DNA of 64,000 nucleotides from Providencia heimbachae ATCC 35613 (GCF_001655055.1 NZ_LXEW01000027.1:57840-121839); one strand, 5' to 3'; counted from the first letter of the stretch, positions 17,006 to 27,192 are shown. Numbers and translations: made by a program. The notes: a model not told the origin generated them from the sequence alone.

Positions 17006-17830
17006 TTAAATTTGGATCACGCCATCATAAACATGTGTTGCAGGTCCCGTCATATAGAGCGGGGTTCCCGGACCATCCCAGCTAATATCAAGAGACCCAC
17101 CAGGTAAATCAACACGAACACGCTTGCCTAATAAGCCTTGGCCAATACCAACGGCAACCGCCGCACACGCACCACTACCACAAGCTTGTGTTTCACCCGC
17201 ACCACGTTCATAAACCCGTAAGCGGATATGCTCTGCATTCACAACTTCCATGAAACCGATATTTGCACGTTCAGGGAAACGTTCATGGCTTTCAAGTGCG
17301 GGTCCTAATACTTCGACTTCGGCTGTGTGTATGCTTTCAACTTGGATCACACAGTGTGGATTTCCCATAGAAACCACGCCACATAGCACTGTACGTTCTT
17401 GTGCTCGAATAATATAGGTCTTTTCAGCCTTTACTGCGCGGAAAGGAACTTTCTGTGGCTCGAAATCAGGTTCACCCATGTTGACACAGACATCATCATT
17501 TTCATTGATGGTTAAGGTCATGCGGCCAGATTGTGTGCTGACTTTTATTTTTTGCTTATTCGTTAACCCTTTTAGGCGAACAAAGCGAGCGAAACAACGT
17601 GCGCCATTGCCACATTGTGAGACTTCACTCCCATCGGCATTGAAAATGCGGTAATGAAAATCGAGGTCAGGGTCATAAGGCGCTTCAACAAGCAGTAACT
17701 GGTCAAAACCTATACCTGTATGCCGATCAGCAAGACGGCAAATGAGTTCGGGCGAAAAATAAACGTTCTGCGTCACGCCATCGACCACCATGAAATCATT
17801 ACCTAAGCCATGCATTTTAGAAAATTGCAT
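17006..17830 (-). CDS. dapF: Diaminopimelate epimerase DapF
   Basis: PLP-independent racemase converting LL- to meso-diaminopimelate for lysine and peptidoglycan. The two catalytic cysteines are visible: C73 in [13 protein letters not shown] and the second in the [16 protein letters not shown] motif near residue 217. The open frame begins four codons earlier, but the Met giving [13 protein letters not shown] has GGAG 6 nt upstream and yields 274 aa, the E. coli length. lptM ends 20 nt upstream of it. Confidence 0.97.
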   Translation of the reverse strand: MQFSKMHGLGNDFMVVDGVTQNVYFSPELICRLADRHTGIGFDQLLLVEAPYDPDLDFHYRIFNADGSEVSQCGNGARCFARFVRLKGLTNKQKIKVSTQSGRMTLTINENDDVCVNMGEPDFEPQKVPFRAVKAEKTYIIRAQERTVLCGVVSMGNPHCVIQVESIHTAEVEVLGPALESHERFPERANIGFMEVVNAEHIRLRVYERGAGETQACGSGACAAVAVGIGQGLLGKRVRVDLPGGSLDISWDGPGTPLYMTGPATHVYDGVIQI

Positions 17831-17850
17831 TTCTCGCTCCATAGCGCCAA

Positions 17851-18036
17851 CTATGACTTAGTTGTAGCTTGAGCAGGCGCTTTTTCAGCGCTGCTTTGTG
17901 CTTTAGGTTGCACATCAGACGTTTGAGCAGGCGCAGCTTGCTCTTCTGGCGGAAAATAGAGTGGGCCCTTTAAGCCGCAACCAGAGAGGGTAAATAACAT
18001 AATAAGCGCACTAAGCCCGAATAAACTTTTTTTCAT
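17851..18036 (-). CDS. lptM: LPS-assembly lipoprotein LptM (YifL)
   Basis: Small outer-membrane lipoprotein that assists maturation of the LptD/LptE translocon. The 61-aa product has a type II signal peptide with lipobox LSGC (Cys20 becomes the lipidated residue), then the family motif [12 protein letters not shown] and a low-complexity Ala/Gln/Pro-rich tail. It is conserved upstream of dapF and divergent from cyaY. Confidence 0.93.
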   Translation of the reverse strand: MKKSLFGLSALIMLFTLSGCGLKGPLYFPPEEQAAPAQTSDVQPKAQSSAEKAPAQATTKS

Positions 18037-18270
18037 TATATTTCGCCTGTAATACTCATTTTAACATCTGATATTTTTACACAATAACAGGTGTGACTTC
18101 TCAAATCACGCCTGTTTATCAAGCATGTTCACATTATATACTCTAGCCTAAATTTAATCTGAAAATTTTAACCGCTCTCGCTAGATTGACCCCACTAGAC
18201 ATTCCCACCTATAATTTTAAGTAACTATAATAATTTCAATTAAATAATTGTGAGCAATAGGAAGTTAACC

Positions 18271-18588
18271 GTGAATGACAGCGAATTTCATCAATTAGCA
18301 GAACAGCTACTCAGCTCGATTGAAGAGCATATCGATAATTACGAGGGTGACGCAGATATTGATTGCGAGATTAATGGTGGCGTAATGACACTTACTTTTG
18401 AAGATGGCAGTAAAATCATCATCAACAAACAAGAGGCTTTTCACCAAATTTGGCTCGCAACAAAGCAAGGTGGGTATCACTATAGCTATAAAAATAATGA
18501 ATGGATTTGTGACCGTTCTGGCCAAGAATTTAAAGGAGTGTTAGCAAACGCAATCGCTTTTCAAAGCCAAGAACCGTTTTCTTTCTAA
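18271..18588 (+). CDS. cyaY: Frataxin-like protein CyaY
   Basis: Bacterial frataxin, an iron-binding modulator of the IscS-IscU iron-sulfur assembly machine. The acidic first helix ([21 protein letters not shown]), the [21 protein letters not shown] sheet and the [11 protein letters not shown] segment are typical. The frame is open from GTG 18250, but the GTG at 18271 has AGGAAG 6 nt before it and gives 105 aa aligning with the E. coli start (MNDSEFH). It is divergent from lptM and convergent with cyaA. Confidence 0.94.
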   Translation: MNDSEFHQLAEQLLSSIEEHIDNYEGDADIDCEINGGVMTLTFEDGSKIIINKQEAFHQIWLATKQGGYHYSYKNNEWICDRSGQEFKGVLANAIAFQSQEPFSF

Positions 18589-18640
18589 TTATTTTTCTGA
18601 GGAAATAGACGAAGTAAACCCAATGATTTCCTTCAGTTTA

Positions 18641-21220
18641 CTAATAAAAATGTGCTTGAGGATGACCTGACTGCCTCAAGCGCAGCTCATGGCTCATTAG
18701 TTTATCGTTATCTTCTTCTACAGCAAAAGGCCAAGTTACTCCAGAAAATGCAATTACCTGACTTTTACCATCTTGATCCACAATTTGGTAAAACTGTGGC
18801 AAGTTGAAATTGATAAAATTAGCGCCATACGTAAAGCGATCATGGGACGACGAATAAAATTTACTGACATCACGAACGAGATCTTCTTTAGACCCTTCAC
18901 AATGAGAATAAATTTCGACGCGATTAGCTTCATCTAGCACGTAAATATTAAAACCGCTGTTATCTGGCATATTTTCAAAGAAAAACTGCACAATACCTTC
19001 ACTGGCATAGCCATCCACTACCGCAGGTAAATGATTTTCACCTTTCGCTTGTAACTTAACTGGCCATCCATGCAGTTTGTTATAGGAAATTGCCCCATAA
19101 AACTCAACGGCATTTTCTAATTTTTGAACTGACACATTGAGGCGTTCAAAGAAAAGCCCCCAAGTCTGACCCGCGATACGTAAGGCTTTAAAACGACCTG
19201 GATCATGACGATTACTTGATAAGCGCAATTCGACACATTCAGAGATCAACTGCTGAACACGTGTACGGATCAAGCCTCGCAGATGTTCACTATAGCAAAA
19301 AACTTCCACCGCCTCTGGCGGAGAGGCATCTTGATGCATTTTACCCAAAATGGTTTTCAATGCTTCTAACATGCACTGCTCACCACTAAAATGAAGGGTT
19401 CTCACCTCATTCCATGAGTTGCGATAAAGCAAATCAATACTACCAATTAAACACTGCTGCGTTTCACCAAAGCTAAAAATATCTAACTTTCTAAAATCCA
19501 CATGCACAACCTGTTCAGAATAGACCTGTGTTGGGTCTTTTTCTAAGTTAACGATAATGGCTAAGTGGCGGATTTCACATGGACTATATAAGGCTTTTGG
19601 TGTTGGTGCAGGCAACCTAATGGGGAAATGGCTTGAAACATCATGCATCAGCTCAAGTAACTTTCTTTCATCGCACTGGGATTGCCCATTATGCATATAC
19701 ACTTGAGTTGATTCAGTTAATAACCCATTGAAATACGCCCACGCCACTAATTTATTAAGATAGCGGTTATATTCCAATGGCTGATGACCAATGATGGTAT
19801 CAATATTTGGTGCTTGATTATACAGGTACCAACCGCTGCGATTTGCTCGGCCTTGCGGTACATAGATAAAAGTAAGATGTGGCTCACTTAAATCAGGCGA
19901 TATCTGTGGATTTACCAAAGTAACTTTGCCAGGTAATGCTTCAAAAGCGGCATATAATTTACGGGTTAATACCCCAATATCTTGCGGGCTTGCACTAACA
20001 CTTAAATTATTACGGCGAGCAAAACGAATTAAGTTACGATAGCTTTGCATCATGGTATCAAGTAATTCGTTATGGGCTTGGCGAACTCGCTCAATCTTCC
20101 ACTGATTACGCGTATCTAACAATGCTAAACGCTCTGTGCCCCAACCCCATGACTCAACAAGTTGTGATAAAACATCACGACGCCAACCCGCGCATTGGTT
20201 GTCATCATCTTCAGAGAGTTTTTCACAGACTTTGAGGTAGAAGCAGCGGCGGATAAGGTCAAGGCGGGTTAAATCATTAATTTCGACTAGGTAGCGTGTT
20301 ACGCGCTCTAGCATTAAGCAATACGAATCCAAGCCATAACAGACAATTTCACCCGCGTGTAAATGACGTTTAAATTCCATCGCCAACAGTTTACCGTGAG
20401 GATAATCCCATGAATAAGATTCAAGCAAAATACTTTTTAAAACCGCTTTATAAGGGGAGTCGACACTCTTATACAGTTGCCACAAACTCGCACCAAAATA
20501 CTCAGCGGCAGATAATTCACCTAACCCACCGAGATCTAACCACTCATTTGGCGTAAGCACACCTTGAGCATAAAGCCCCATGACATACTCATCGTAATTC
20601 GGTTCTTCTTCAACTGGCACCATTGTCCATAGCAACCGTTTACCGGCCATACGCACCGCAGTACGGTAAAATTCATCTAACAATAAAATATGCTGAGTTG
20701 AACCGCAGTTTTCGCCACCAATATGCCCGCTTGCGTTATGACGAAAGCGGTTTTCATCAATAAGAAAAACGGTTACATCAATTCCTAAAGACGCTGCCCA
20801 CTGCTCAATTAAAGTGCATTTTTTTTGTAGGAAACGCTTTTCTTCGTTATCGAGCCATGATGGATGACATACCCAAACATCAATATCGGAACATTGGCTT
20901 TGACCAATTGAAGAGGTACTGCCCATGGAGTAAATGCCCGTGATCGGCAATTCGCCATTGGCTTGTGGTTCGACAGTAAGGAATCGTTCAAATTGTTCCA
21001 ACCATTTGTTCTGTTCTGCATCAGGGGAGAAAAAACAAACACCATGAGGAACATTACCTTCAATAAAACCAGGCATCATTGGATGATGATAGTGAAACAA
21101 GACAGGCAGCAGGCTATACACCTTCGAAAAGGTTTCGTTCATAGACGCTGTCGCGCGTTCCAACCTAAGTTGGTTTATCGCATCAAGTCTTTGTTTTAAG
21201 GTTTCGATATAGAGATACAA
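18641..21220 (-). CDS. cyaA: Class I adenylate cyclase CyaA
   Basis: Makes cAMP from ATP for CRP-dependent catabolite control. The N-terminal catalytic domain has the nucleotidyltransferase motif GSTSS near residue 100 followed by D112/D114 (SDIDVW); the C-terminal half is the regulatory domain with the family block [18 protein letters not shown]. It has 859 aa, slightly longer than E. coli (848). The start is TTG at 21218-21220, giving [10 protein letters not shown]; the weak TTG start is a conserved feature of E. coli cyaA that limits expression. A CRP site lies about 100 nt upstream. Confidence 0.97.
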   Translation of the reverse strand: MYLYIETLKQRLDAINQLRLERATASMNETFSKVYSLLPVLFHYHHPMMPGFIEGNVPHGVCFFSPDAEQNKWLEQFERFLTVEPQANGELPITGIYSMGSTSSIGQSQCSDIDVWVCHPSWLDNEEKRFLQKKCTLIEQWAASLGIDVTVFLIDENRFRHNASGHIGGENCGSTQHILLLDEFYRTAVRMAGKRLLWTMVPVEEEPNYDEYVMGLYAQGVLTPNEWLDLGGLGELSAAEYFGASLWQLYKSVDSPYKAVLKSILLESYSWDYPHGKLLAMEFKRHLHAGEIVCYGLDSYCLMLERVTRYLVEINDLTRLDLIRRCFYLKVCEKLSEDDDNQCAGWRRDVLSQLVESWGWGTERLALLDTRNQWKIERVRQAHNELLDTMMQSYRNLIRFARRNNLSVSASPQDIGVLTRKLYAAFEALPGKVTLVNPQISPDLSEPHLTFIYVPQGRANRSGWYLYNQAPNIDTIIGHQPLEYNRYLNKLVAWAYFNGLLTESTQVYMHNGQSQCDERKLLELMHDVSSHFPIRLPAPTPKALYSPCEIRHLAIIVNLEKDPTQVYSEQVVHVDFRKLDIFSFGETQQCLIGSIDLLYRNSWNEVRTLHFSGEQCMLEALKTILGKMHQDASPPEAVEVFCYSEHLRGLIRTRVQQLISECVELRLSSNRHDPGRFKALRIAGQTWGLFFERLNVSVQKLENAVEFYGAISYNKLHGWPVKLQAKGENHLPAVVDGYASEGIVQFFFENMPDNSGFNIYVLDEANRVEIYSHCEGSKEDLVRDVSKFYSSSHDRFTYGANFINFNLPQFYQIVDQDGKSQVIAFSGVTWPFAVEEDNDKLMSHELRLRQSGHPQAHFY

Positions 21221-21321
21221 AGGTTACGCCTGACTGAATGAGAGACAAACAAATCTGGGACTTTCCCCAGCACCCAACAGATAGAGATAAATTTAAAGTA
21301 ATTTTCAAATGGATTGTCGGA

Positions 21322-21343
21322 AACGTGATCAATTTAACACCTT
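21322..21343 (-). promoter_or_regulatory. CRP-cAMP binding site in the cyaA promoter
   Basis: On the minus strand AAGGTGTTAAATTGATCACGTT. This is almost identical to the autoregulatory CRP site of E. coli cyaA P2 (from memory) and fits the TGTGA-N6-TCACA pattern with a good right half (GATCACG). Confidence 0.75.
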
Positions 21344-21698
21344 GCATCAAAAGGGTAAAGTAGATCACATAATTTTTTCCGCTTATTTTTGATACAAAAT
21401 GCTTTTCAACATATTGTATAAAAAGACTTTTTATTTTTTATAACACCGGAATATCCCTTGTTTTTCAATGGAATAATGACAACCCGACTCATCGTTTAAT
21501 AAAACAACCAAATAAAATGAGAGTAAGGACAATGCGCACGCTGTCTATGCTTGAACGCTTCAACACAAATTAATGTCAAATTACACTTTTCTCGCCGATT
21601 TTAGAGCACAATTAGCTAAAGAAATGTATTTAATGCGCCTATTTTCTTCCTTAATTAGGAGCGAGTCCCCTCCCTGCCCCTCATCCTGACAAAAAAGA
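21344..21698. other. cyaA-hemC intergenic region
   Basis: Divergent promoter region between cyaA and hemC. Apart from the CRP site on its left, a short ORF at 21532-21573 with a ribosome binding site and a hairpin at 21699-21730, it is AT-rich sequence in which no further element could be named. Confidence 0.5.
21532..21573 (+). CDS. Possible 13-codon leader ORF upstream of hemC
   Basis: ATG to TAA, encoding MRTLSMLERFNTN, with GTAAGGACA before the ATG. The ribosome binding site is better than that of hemC, which lies 240 nt downstream. I recognise no homologue. It could be a leader peptide or chance. Confidence 0.25.
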   Translation: MRTLSMLERFNTN

Positions 21699-21730
21699 GG
21701 ACACATAATCGTATTGACCCTTTTGTGTCC
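21699..21730 (+). promoter_or_regulatory. Hairpin in the hemC leader
   Basis: GGACACA paired with TGTGTCC (7 bp, 18-nt loop), 86 nt before hemC. There is no T-tract after the stem. It may be an mRNA stabiliser or part of a regulatory leader. Confidence 0.3.
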
Positions 21731-21816
21731 AACTGGAAAAAATATCGCTAACATGTTAAAACTGACGCTAAATGTATGGTTAATCTGCGGCGATATTCGC
21801 CTGAGAAAACAGCGAA

Positions 21817-22761
21817 ATGACAGCTATCAATATTGTACGTATTGCAACACGCAAAAGCCCTTTAGCGCTGTGGCAAGCGTATTTTGTAAAACAAAAATTA
21901 GAGCAACTTCATCCTAACGTACAAGTTGAACTTGTCCCTATGGTGACAAAAGGCGATATCATTCTTGATACTCCATTAGCAAAAGTTGGTGGTAAAGGCT
22001 TATTTGTCAAAGAATTAGAACTTGCATTACTCGAAGATCGTGCTGATATTGCAGTACATTCCATGAAAGATGTTCCTGTTGAGTTTCCTGAAGGACTCGG
22101 TTTAGTGACCATCTGTGAGCGTGAAGATCCCCGCGATGCCTTTGTTTCTAATCACTATGCCAATATTGACGATTTACCTGTCGGTAGTATTGTTGGAACA
22201 TCAAGTTTACGTCGCCAATGCCAATTAAGAGAACAGCGCCCAGACCTCGTTATTCGTGATTTACGCGGTAATGTAGGTACTCGTCTCTCTAAACTCGATA
22301 ACGGCGAGTATGATGCCATTATCCTTGCAGTGGCAGGCCTCAAACGTTTAGGTTTAGAAGAGCGAGTACGTGCCGCTCTTGAGCCTGAGCAATCTTTACC
22401 CGCAGTGGGTCAAGGTGCTGTCGGTATCGAATGCCGTTTAAATGATGAAAAAACGCAAGCATTGCTAGCTAAGCTAAATGATGACACCACCTCAGTGTGT
22501 GTTCTCGCTGAGCGGGCCATGAACATGCGACTGGAAGGCGGATGCCAAGTTCCTATTGGTAGTTATGCTATCTGGCAAGGTGACAAAATTTGGCTTCGAG
22601 CGCTTGTTGGCGCTCCTGACGGGAGTGTTATTATTCGAGGCGAGCGCCTCAGCACACCTGAACATGCAAACCAAGCGGGTATTGAGTTAGCGGAAGAACT
22701 TCTTGAGCGTGGTGCACGAGAAATTTTAGCGGAAGTCTATCAAGGAAATCCACCTGCATGA
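21817..22761 (+). CDS. hemC: Hydroxymethylbilane synthase (porphobilinogen deaminase)
   Basis: Polymerises four porphobilinogens to hydroxymethylbilane in haem/sirohaem/corrin synthesis. The dipyrromethane cofactor cysteine is C243 in the GGCQVPIG motif; the catalytic Asp is in HSMKDVPVE (D85), and the substrate-binding arginine strings [10 protein letters not shown] and LRGNVGTRL are present. It has 314 aa, the family length. The stop overlaps the hemD start (ATGA), opening the hemCDXY operon. Confidence 0.98.
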   Translation: MTAINIVRIATRKSPLALWQAYFVKQKLEQLHPNVQVELVPMVTKGDIILDTPLAKVGGKGLFVKELELALLEDRADIAVHSMKDVPVEFPEGLGLVTICEREDPRDAFVSNHYANIDDLPVGSIVGTSSLRRQCQLREQRPDLVIRDLRGNVGTRLSKLDNGEYDAIILAVAGLKRLGLEERVRAALEPEQSLPAVGQGAVGIECRLNDEKTQALLAKLNDDTTSVCVLAERAMNMRLEGGCQVPIGSYAIWQGDKIWLRALVGAPDGSVIIRGERLSTPEHANQAGIELAEELLERGAREILAEVYQGNPPA

Positions 22762-23513
22762 GAGTCCTCGTCACCCGCCCTGAAGCCACCAGCTCAGAGC
22801 TGATAGCAGCGATCAACGCCATCGGAGGCGAGGCCTATGCCTCCCCCTTGATCAGCATTGGTCCGGGTGCCGAACTTTCTCAACTTATCGCTAAGCTCAA
22901 TAATTTAGAGAATAGTGACTTAGTCTTTCTTTTATCCAAAAATGCAGTCTGGTATGCAAATTTAACCCTTGAACAAGCAGGACGTAACTGGTCAGATAAG
23001 TTATCCTACTACGGTATAGGCCGCTCAACCGGACAGTATTTTCAGCGAACAACGGGGCAAACAATCTGTTGGGCTGATCATGGAGAAACCAGCGAAATAC
23101 TCCTCACGCTGCCTGAACTTCAGTTTTTAGAAGGTAAACGTGCCTTATTATTGCGCGGTAATGGCGGCCGAGAGCTCCTTGCTTCAACTCTCAGAGCAAG
23201 GGGGGCACAAGTTGACTATTGCGAGTGCTATGCAAGACACCCCGTTTATTATGAAAAAACGGCATTTAACCAAAAATGGTCTCAAGCCAACATTAGCGAT
23301 ATTGTGATCACCAGCGGTCAAATGTTAACCTTACTAAATGAATTAATTGCTGAAGACATCAAAGAGTGGTGGTTTTCCCGCCGACTCATTGTCGTCAGTG
23401 AACGGATTGCAGACCAAGCCCGACAAAGTGGATGGCACAGGGTCTGTGTAGCGAATAGCGCAGATAATAATGCTTTACTAGAAGCGTTAATTTCAACCGA
23501 TATGGGATGCTAA
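22758..23513 (+). CDS. hemD: Uroporphyrinogen-III synthase
   Basis: Cyclises hydroxymethylbilane with inversion of ring D. The 251-aa sequence is divergent, as is normal for HemD, but has the N-terminal [10 protein letters not shown] strand, the [16 protein letters not shown] motif, [24 protein letters not shown] and the [10 protein letters not shown] block in the right order. It overlaps hemC by 4 nt (ATGA) and is 3 nt before hemX. Confidence 0.95.
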   Translation: MRVLVTRPEATSSELIAAINAIGGEAYASPLISIGPGAELSQLIAKLNNLENSDLVFLLSKNAVWYANLTLEQAGRNWSDKLSYYGIGRSTGQYFQRTTGQTICWADHGETSEILLTLPELQFLEGKRALLLRGNGGRELLASTLRARGAQVDYCECYARHPVYYEKTAFNQKWSQANISDIVITSGQMLTLLNELIAEDIKEWWFSRRLIVVSERIADQARQSGWHRVCVANSADNNALLEALISTDMGC

Positions 23514-23516
23514 TTT

Positions 23517-24797
23517 ATGACGGAACAAGAAAAAACTACCGAAACGGCTAACGATGAAAAGGTTGCAGATAAACAAGATCGCCGCCAAGTAAAACCGGCT
23601 TCGGAACAAAAACGTTCTGGTCTGGTAGTTGGCATCATTGCCATTGCTATCATCATCGCTATTGGTGGCAGCCTTTATTACTTTAATCAACAAAACAATA
23701 GCACGTTAGTAAATGAAAACAATGTGTTGAAACAGCAGCTCAATGAGTTAATTGAACAACAAAATACCGATAGCCAACGTTTAGATGCACTGATTGCCGC
23801 GAATTCAGAACTGCGTAATCACGCCCGTGAATATGAAGAACAATTAAATCGCCGCATGCAAGAATTACAAGCACATGTTACTGCGCTTTCAAGTACGGAT
23901 GTGAAAAGTTGGCTAATCGCACAGGCTGACTTCATGGTGAAAATGGCTGGCAGAAAACTGTGGAATGACCATGACCCAGTGACCGCTGCCGTGCTTCTGA
24001 AAAGCGCGGATAACAGCTTAGCTGAGATGAACGACCCGAGTCTATTGGATATCCGTAAATCTATTAATAATGATATTGGTCGGTTAGCTGCCATCAACCA
24101 AGTTGATTATGATGGTATCATTTTACGCCTCAATCAGCTGAGTAACGAAGTAGATAACTTGCGCTTAGCTGATTTAAATAGCGGTGATGCAAAATCGGAT
24201 GATAACAGCGGCGAAGTCAGTGAAGATATTTCTGATTGGAAGCAAAACTTATCTCGCAGTTGGAAAAGTTTCACCAGTGACTTTGTCACGGTCCGTGCTC
24301 GTGATGGTTCAGAAGCGCCGTTGCTCGCACCGAATCAAGACATCTATCTGCGTGAAAACATTCGTTCCCAATTACTGATTGCAGCTCAAGCCGTACCCCG
24401 TTATCAAGAAGAAACGTATAAACAATCCCTTGAGCAAGCGTCTACTTGGGTTAGGGCTTACTTTGATGTAGATGCCCCAGCGACAAAAGCCTTTTTATCT
24501 GAAATCGACGATTTAATTAACCAGCCGATTGCAACTGAAATGCCAGAAGCGCTGGAAAGCCAAGCAAAACTTGAAAAATTAATGCAAACACGTGTCCGTA
24601 GCTTACTTTCACAAACAAATGATGGTGCCGTTGATGCAAGCGATACCATTGAAGCGGCCTCAGATGCAGCCAAAGCCGCAACGGATGTAGCTGATACTAC
24701 CATTCCAGAAGATGCACAAACCCAAGCCGTAGAGCCGCAAAAGGAAGCTAAATCAGCGCCAATTGAGGCGGCACAGCCTACTGAGAACAAGGGGTAA
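23517..24797 (+). CDS. hemX: HemX, uroporphyrinogen-III C-methyltransferase-like membrane protein
   Basis: Inner-membrane protein of the hemCDXY operon. It has a charged cytoplasmic N-terminus of about 38 residues, one membrane helix (LVVGIIAIAIIIAIGGSLYYF), and then a long periplasmic region starting with a coiled coil (VLKQQLNELIEQQ... RRMQELQAHV) and ending in an Ala/Glu-rich tail. Although annotated as a methyltransferase by history, it has no SAM-binding fold; its function is not established. It has 426 aa. The HemY gene follows after 2 nt. Confidence 0.92.
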   Translation: MTEQEKTTETANDEKVADKQDRRQVKPASEQKRSGLVVGIIAIAIIIAIGGSLYYFNQQNNSTLVNENNVLKQQLNELIEQQNTDSQRLDALIAANSELRNHAREYEEQLNRRMQELQAHVTALSSTDVKSWLIAQADFMVKMAGRKLWNDHDPVTAAVLLKSADNSLAEMNDPSLLDIRKSINNDIGRLAAINQVDYDGIILRLNQLSNEVDNLRLADLNSGDAKSDDNSGEVSEDISDWKQNLSRSWKSFTSDFVTVRARDGSEAPLLAPNQDIYLRENIRSQLLIAAQAVPRYQEETYKQSLEQASTWVRAYFDVDAPATKAFLSEIDDLINQPIATEMPEALESQAKLEKLMQTRVRSLLSQTNDGAVDASDTIEAASDAAKAATDVADTTIPEDAQTQAVEPQKEAKSAPIEAAQPTENKG

Positions 24798-24799
24798 CT

Positions 24800-25993
24800 A
24801 TGATTAAGGTATTGATACTCTTTATTGTTCTTATCGCTGGTATTATTTTAGGGCCATTGCTCGCAGGTCACCAAGGTTACGTTTTTATCCGTACCGATGA
24901 CTACGATATCACCACTAGCGTAACGAGCTTGGTGCTCTCCTTTATTTTACTTCAGTTTGTTCTGCTATTTTTAGGCTGGTGCTATCGCCGTTTTATTAGC
25001 ACCACTTCACGAACAAAAGGCTGGGTGAGTGGCCGTAAATACCATAAAGCCCATACTCAAACCCAAAAAGCCTTACTTAAGCTCGCTGAAGGTGACTTTG
25101 AACAAGTCGAAAAGCTAATGAGTAAACATGCTGAATTATCTCAGCAACCGGTTGTTAACTATCTACTTGCTGCCGAAGCTGCACAACAAAGAGGGGATGA
25201 GTATCGTACTCATCAATATCTCGACCGAGCCGCAGAAGCGGCGGGTAATGATCAGCTCCCGGTTGATATTAGCCGAGTGCGTATTCAGTTAGCAGAAGGG
25301 GAAGTTCACGCGGCTCGTAATGGTATTGATAGGCTTATCGACCAAGCACCAAGACACCCCGAAATTTTACGCCTTGCAGAGCAAGCCTATTTACGCTCAG
25401 GTGCTTATCAAGCTTTAATCGAGTTACTGCCAGTAATGGCGAAAGTTCAGCTCCATAATGAAGATGAATTGGATGCGCTAAAACTCAAAGCATATAAAGG
25501 GTTAATGAACCAATGTATGGCTGAAGGTGGTAGCGAAGGTTTACGCAAATGGTGGAAAACGCAACCGCGTAAAGTGCGTAATGAAACCGCCCTACAATCT
25601 TTCCTAGCGGAGCACTTGATTGAATGTGGTGATACGATGAGCGCAGAAAAAATCATTATTGATGGGCTAAAACAGCAATACGACGAACGTTTATTAGTGT
25701 TAGCACCACGCCTTAACAGCGAACAACCCGAAGTTATCGAAAAAACATTGCTTCAGTTACTGAAACAAAATGGTGCAACCCCACTTCTTAACAGCACGTT
25801 AGGGCTACTTGCGCTTCAACATGCCCAGTGGGAAAAAGCAGAAGCCTACTTTAAAGCAGCTTTGGCTCAGCGATTTGATGCCCATGATGCAGCGTGGTTA
25901 GCTGATGCGTATGATAAGCTTCACAAGCCAAATGAAGCGGCTAAAATTCGCCAAGAAGCGCTGATACATTCGCTAAAAAAAGAGCGATCATAG
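24800..25993 (+). CDS. hemY: HemY, TPR membrane protein of haem metabolism
   Basis: Inner-membrane protein with two N-terminal helices (residues about 3-20 and 40-62) and a cytoplasmic/periplasmic array of TPR-like helices that include LAEGDFEQVEKLM, YLLAAEAAQQRGDEY and AWLADAYDKLHKPNEA. It is linked to a late step of haem synthesis in E. coli; the protein is not a protoporphyrinogen oxidase like the unrelated Bacillus HemY. It has 397 aa, the last gene of the operon, and a terminator follows at 26035. Confidence 0.94.
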   Translation: MIKVLILFIVLIAGIILGPLLAGHQGYVFIRTDDYDITTSVTSLVLSFILLQFVLLFLGWCYRRFISTTSRTKGWVSGRKYHKAHTQTQKALLKLAEGDFEQVEKLMSKHAELSQQPVVNYLLAAEAAQQRGDEYRTHQYLDRAAEAAGNDQLPVDISRVRIQLAEGEVHAARNGIDRLIDQAPRHPEILRLAEQAYLRSGAYQALIELLPVMAKVQLHNEDELDALKLKAYKGLMNQCMAEGGSEGLRKWWKTQPRKVRNETALQSFLAEHLIECGDTMSAEKIIIDGLKQQYDERLLVLAPRLNSEQPEVIEKTLLQLLKQNGATPLLNSTLGLLALQHAQWEKAEAYFKAALAQRFDAHDAAWLADAYDKLHKPNEAAKIRQEALIHSLKKERS

Positions 25994-26034
25994 CCTTTAG
26001 TTTATCGACGCTTTTCCACGATTTTTGCTTCAAT

Positions 26035-26065
26035 AAAAGCTCTGCCTAAATAGGTGGGGCTTTTT
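26035..26065 (+). terminator. Rho-independent terminator of hemCDXY
   Basis: Imperfect stem AAAAGCTCTGCCT/AGGTGGGGCTTTTT with a 4-nt loop and a T-tract, 40 nt after hemY. Confidence 0.8.
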
Positions 26066-26378
26066 ATTTGCCTCCAACGTCCCACTATTTTAGATTAATA
26101 CCAAAATAATATTCATTAGGTAATAACTATATAATACAACTGTTTTTCTTATTTAGAATGTCATTAAAAGATAAAGCAAAGGTCATCTCATCGATTGACC
26201 ATTATACACGCAAGAATCATTCGTAGCGATATCCTCTATATTCCCTAATTAACCTTAAAAAGGTTAACCATAATGGCTAGAAGTGCAAACAAAACAAGCT
26301 TTACTATGTAATAAACCATTCGCATAGTGTATAAATAATCTTATGCACTTTTGCCTTAGATGAACTCAGGATATACAT
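26066..26378 (+). other. Region between the hem terminator and the 75-aa ORF
   Basis: AT-rich spacer of about 310 nt. Two dyads are visible: GGTCA-N10-TGACC at 26181-26200 and a TTAACCTT/AAGGTTAA hairpin at 26249-26267. Either could be an operator for the small gene at 26379; no regulator can be named. Confidence 0.4.
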
Positions 26379-26606
26379 ATGAATGTAATTAAAACTATTT
26401 GGCGTTGGATTATTTCTACCCCTAATCGTTTGCAGATCTTTTTTGATCTACTTCTATTAATTTTATCGCCTTTTATTTTTATCACTATCGTCGGTTTTAA
26501 TACTGAAGATTTAAATAAAGATATCTTTATTATTACATTCATTATTCTTTGCTATACCTACATCACCCGTTGGTTCAGTAAATGGTTTAGCAAAAAACAA
26601 AAATAA
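26379..26606 (+). CDS. Small membrane protein, 75 aa, unknown function
   Basis: No family recognised. It has two hydrophobic segments, about residues 20-39 (FFDLLLLILSPFIFITIVGF) and 48-61 (DIFIITFIILCYTYI), with a basic Trp-rich N-terminus (IWRWIISTPNR) and a Lys-rich C-terminus (RWFSKWFSKKQK), as in a small inner-membrane hairpin protein. CAGGAT precedes the ATG. It is between hemY and glmZ, where E. coli has aslA on the far side, and has no counterpart there that I know. Confidence 0.6.
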   Translation: MNVIKTIWRWIISTPNRLQIFFDLLLLILSPFIFITIVGFNTEDLNKDIFIITFIILCYTYITRWFSKWFSKKQK

Positions 26607-26629
26607 TTATTGAGTTCGATGCCCCTTTT

Positions 26630-26692
26630 ATATTCAAAATACTTCAAGGTACATGCAAACCATAGCCATTTAGCTTGAAGTATGACGAATAT
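26630..26692. repeat. Degenerate palindromic intergenic repeat
   Basis: TATTCAAAATACTTCAAG pairs imperfectly with GCTTGAAGTATGACGAATA across a 25-nt centre. It has the same end structure (TTGAAGTATGACG..TAT) as the element at 5834-5911, so it is a diverged copy of the same family. It lies between the 75-aa gene and the glmZ terminator. Confidence 0.55.
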
Positions 26693-26746
26693 GAAATGAA
26701 TTGAATTGAAAAATCACTATCAAAGAAATTTTGTAGAGCTCAAACC

Positions 26747-26950
26747 AAAAAAAACACCTGCCGAAGCAGGTGTAAAATACAATCAGGTCTACAGACGGAT
26801 GGTGCCTCACTCAACGTTTCGCCCGTTAATTGATGGTAAGAGGATTAGCTCTTGATCATCTACAGTGGACAATAGGCACCGATAATCGGCTTTGCGTCAT
26901 CCCTTGGTTTATGAAGCATTGCTGTCATAAGAAGTGGGATGAGCATCTAC
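26747..26950 (-). ncRNA. glmZ: Small regulatory RNA GlmZ
   Basis: Hfq-dependent trans-acting sRNA of about 204 nt that base-pairs with glmS mRNA and activates synthesis of glucosamine-6-phosphate synthase; it is controlled by RapZ and RNase E. The 5' end GTAGATGCTCAT, the conserved GATGACGCAAAGCCG block and the glmS-pairing region AACGTTGAGTGAGGCACC match the E. coli RNA. The 3' end is an intrinsic terminator, ACACCTGC-TTCG-GCAGGTGT followed by eight Ts (26773 down to 26747). Position between hemY and the proM/leuT/hisR/argX tRNA cluster is the conserved glmZ locus. Confidence 0.93.
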
Positions 26951-26961
26951 ATAATAAATAA

Positions 26962-26978
26962 TGCACAAGGCGTGCCAA
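26962..26978 (-). promoter_or_regulatory. Sigma-54 promoter of glmZ
   Basis: On the minus strand TTGGCACGCCTTGTGCA: the -24 GG and -12 GC are exactly 12 nt apart, and 14-15 of the consensus positions (YTGGCACG-N4-TTGCW) agree. It predicts a start at 26950-26951, precisely the GlmZ 5' end. In Yersinia, Salmonella and others glmZ is known to use sigma-54 and GlrR. Confidence 0.88.
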
Positions 26979-27111
26979 CTTTATTTTATTTTCACTTTTT
27001 GGTATTACTCACGCATCTATGCGATTTTACACAAAATTTTATTAGCCCCACTCGTTCCGTTCTTTATTCTATTCAAAAGCCTTTCTCACAAGCAGGGTTT
27101 AACCTCTCTCT

Positions 27112-27129
27112 TGTCTCAATTTAGAGACA
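27112..27129. promoter_or_regulatory. GlrR binding site 1
   Basis: TGTC-N10-GACA palindrome, TGTCTCAATTTAGAGACA. It matches the published GlrR (YfhA) consensus and lies about 160 nt upstream of the glmZ start, a normal enhancer distance for a sigma-54 activator. Confidence 0.82.
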
Positions 27130-27174
27130 TTAAAGTCTCGTTATTAATTTTTCCTTACAAATCATTGAGTAATA

Positions 27175-27192
27175 TGTCTCCATTTAGAGACA
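27175..27192. promoter_or_regulatory. GlrR binding site 2
   Basis: TGTCTCCATTTAGAGACA, the same TGTC-N10-GACA palindrome as site 1 with a single base change; the centres are 63 bp apart, six helical turns, which places both on the same DNA face. Confidence 0.82.
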
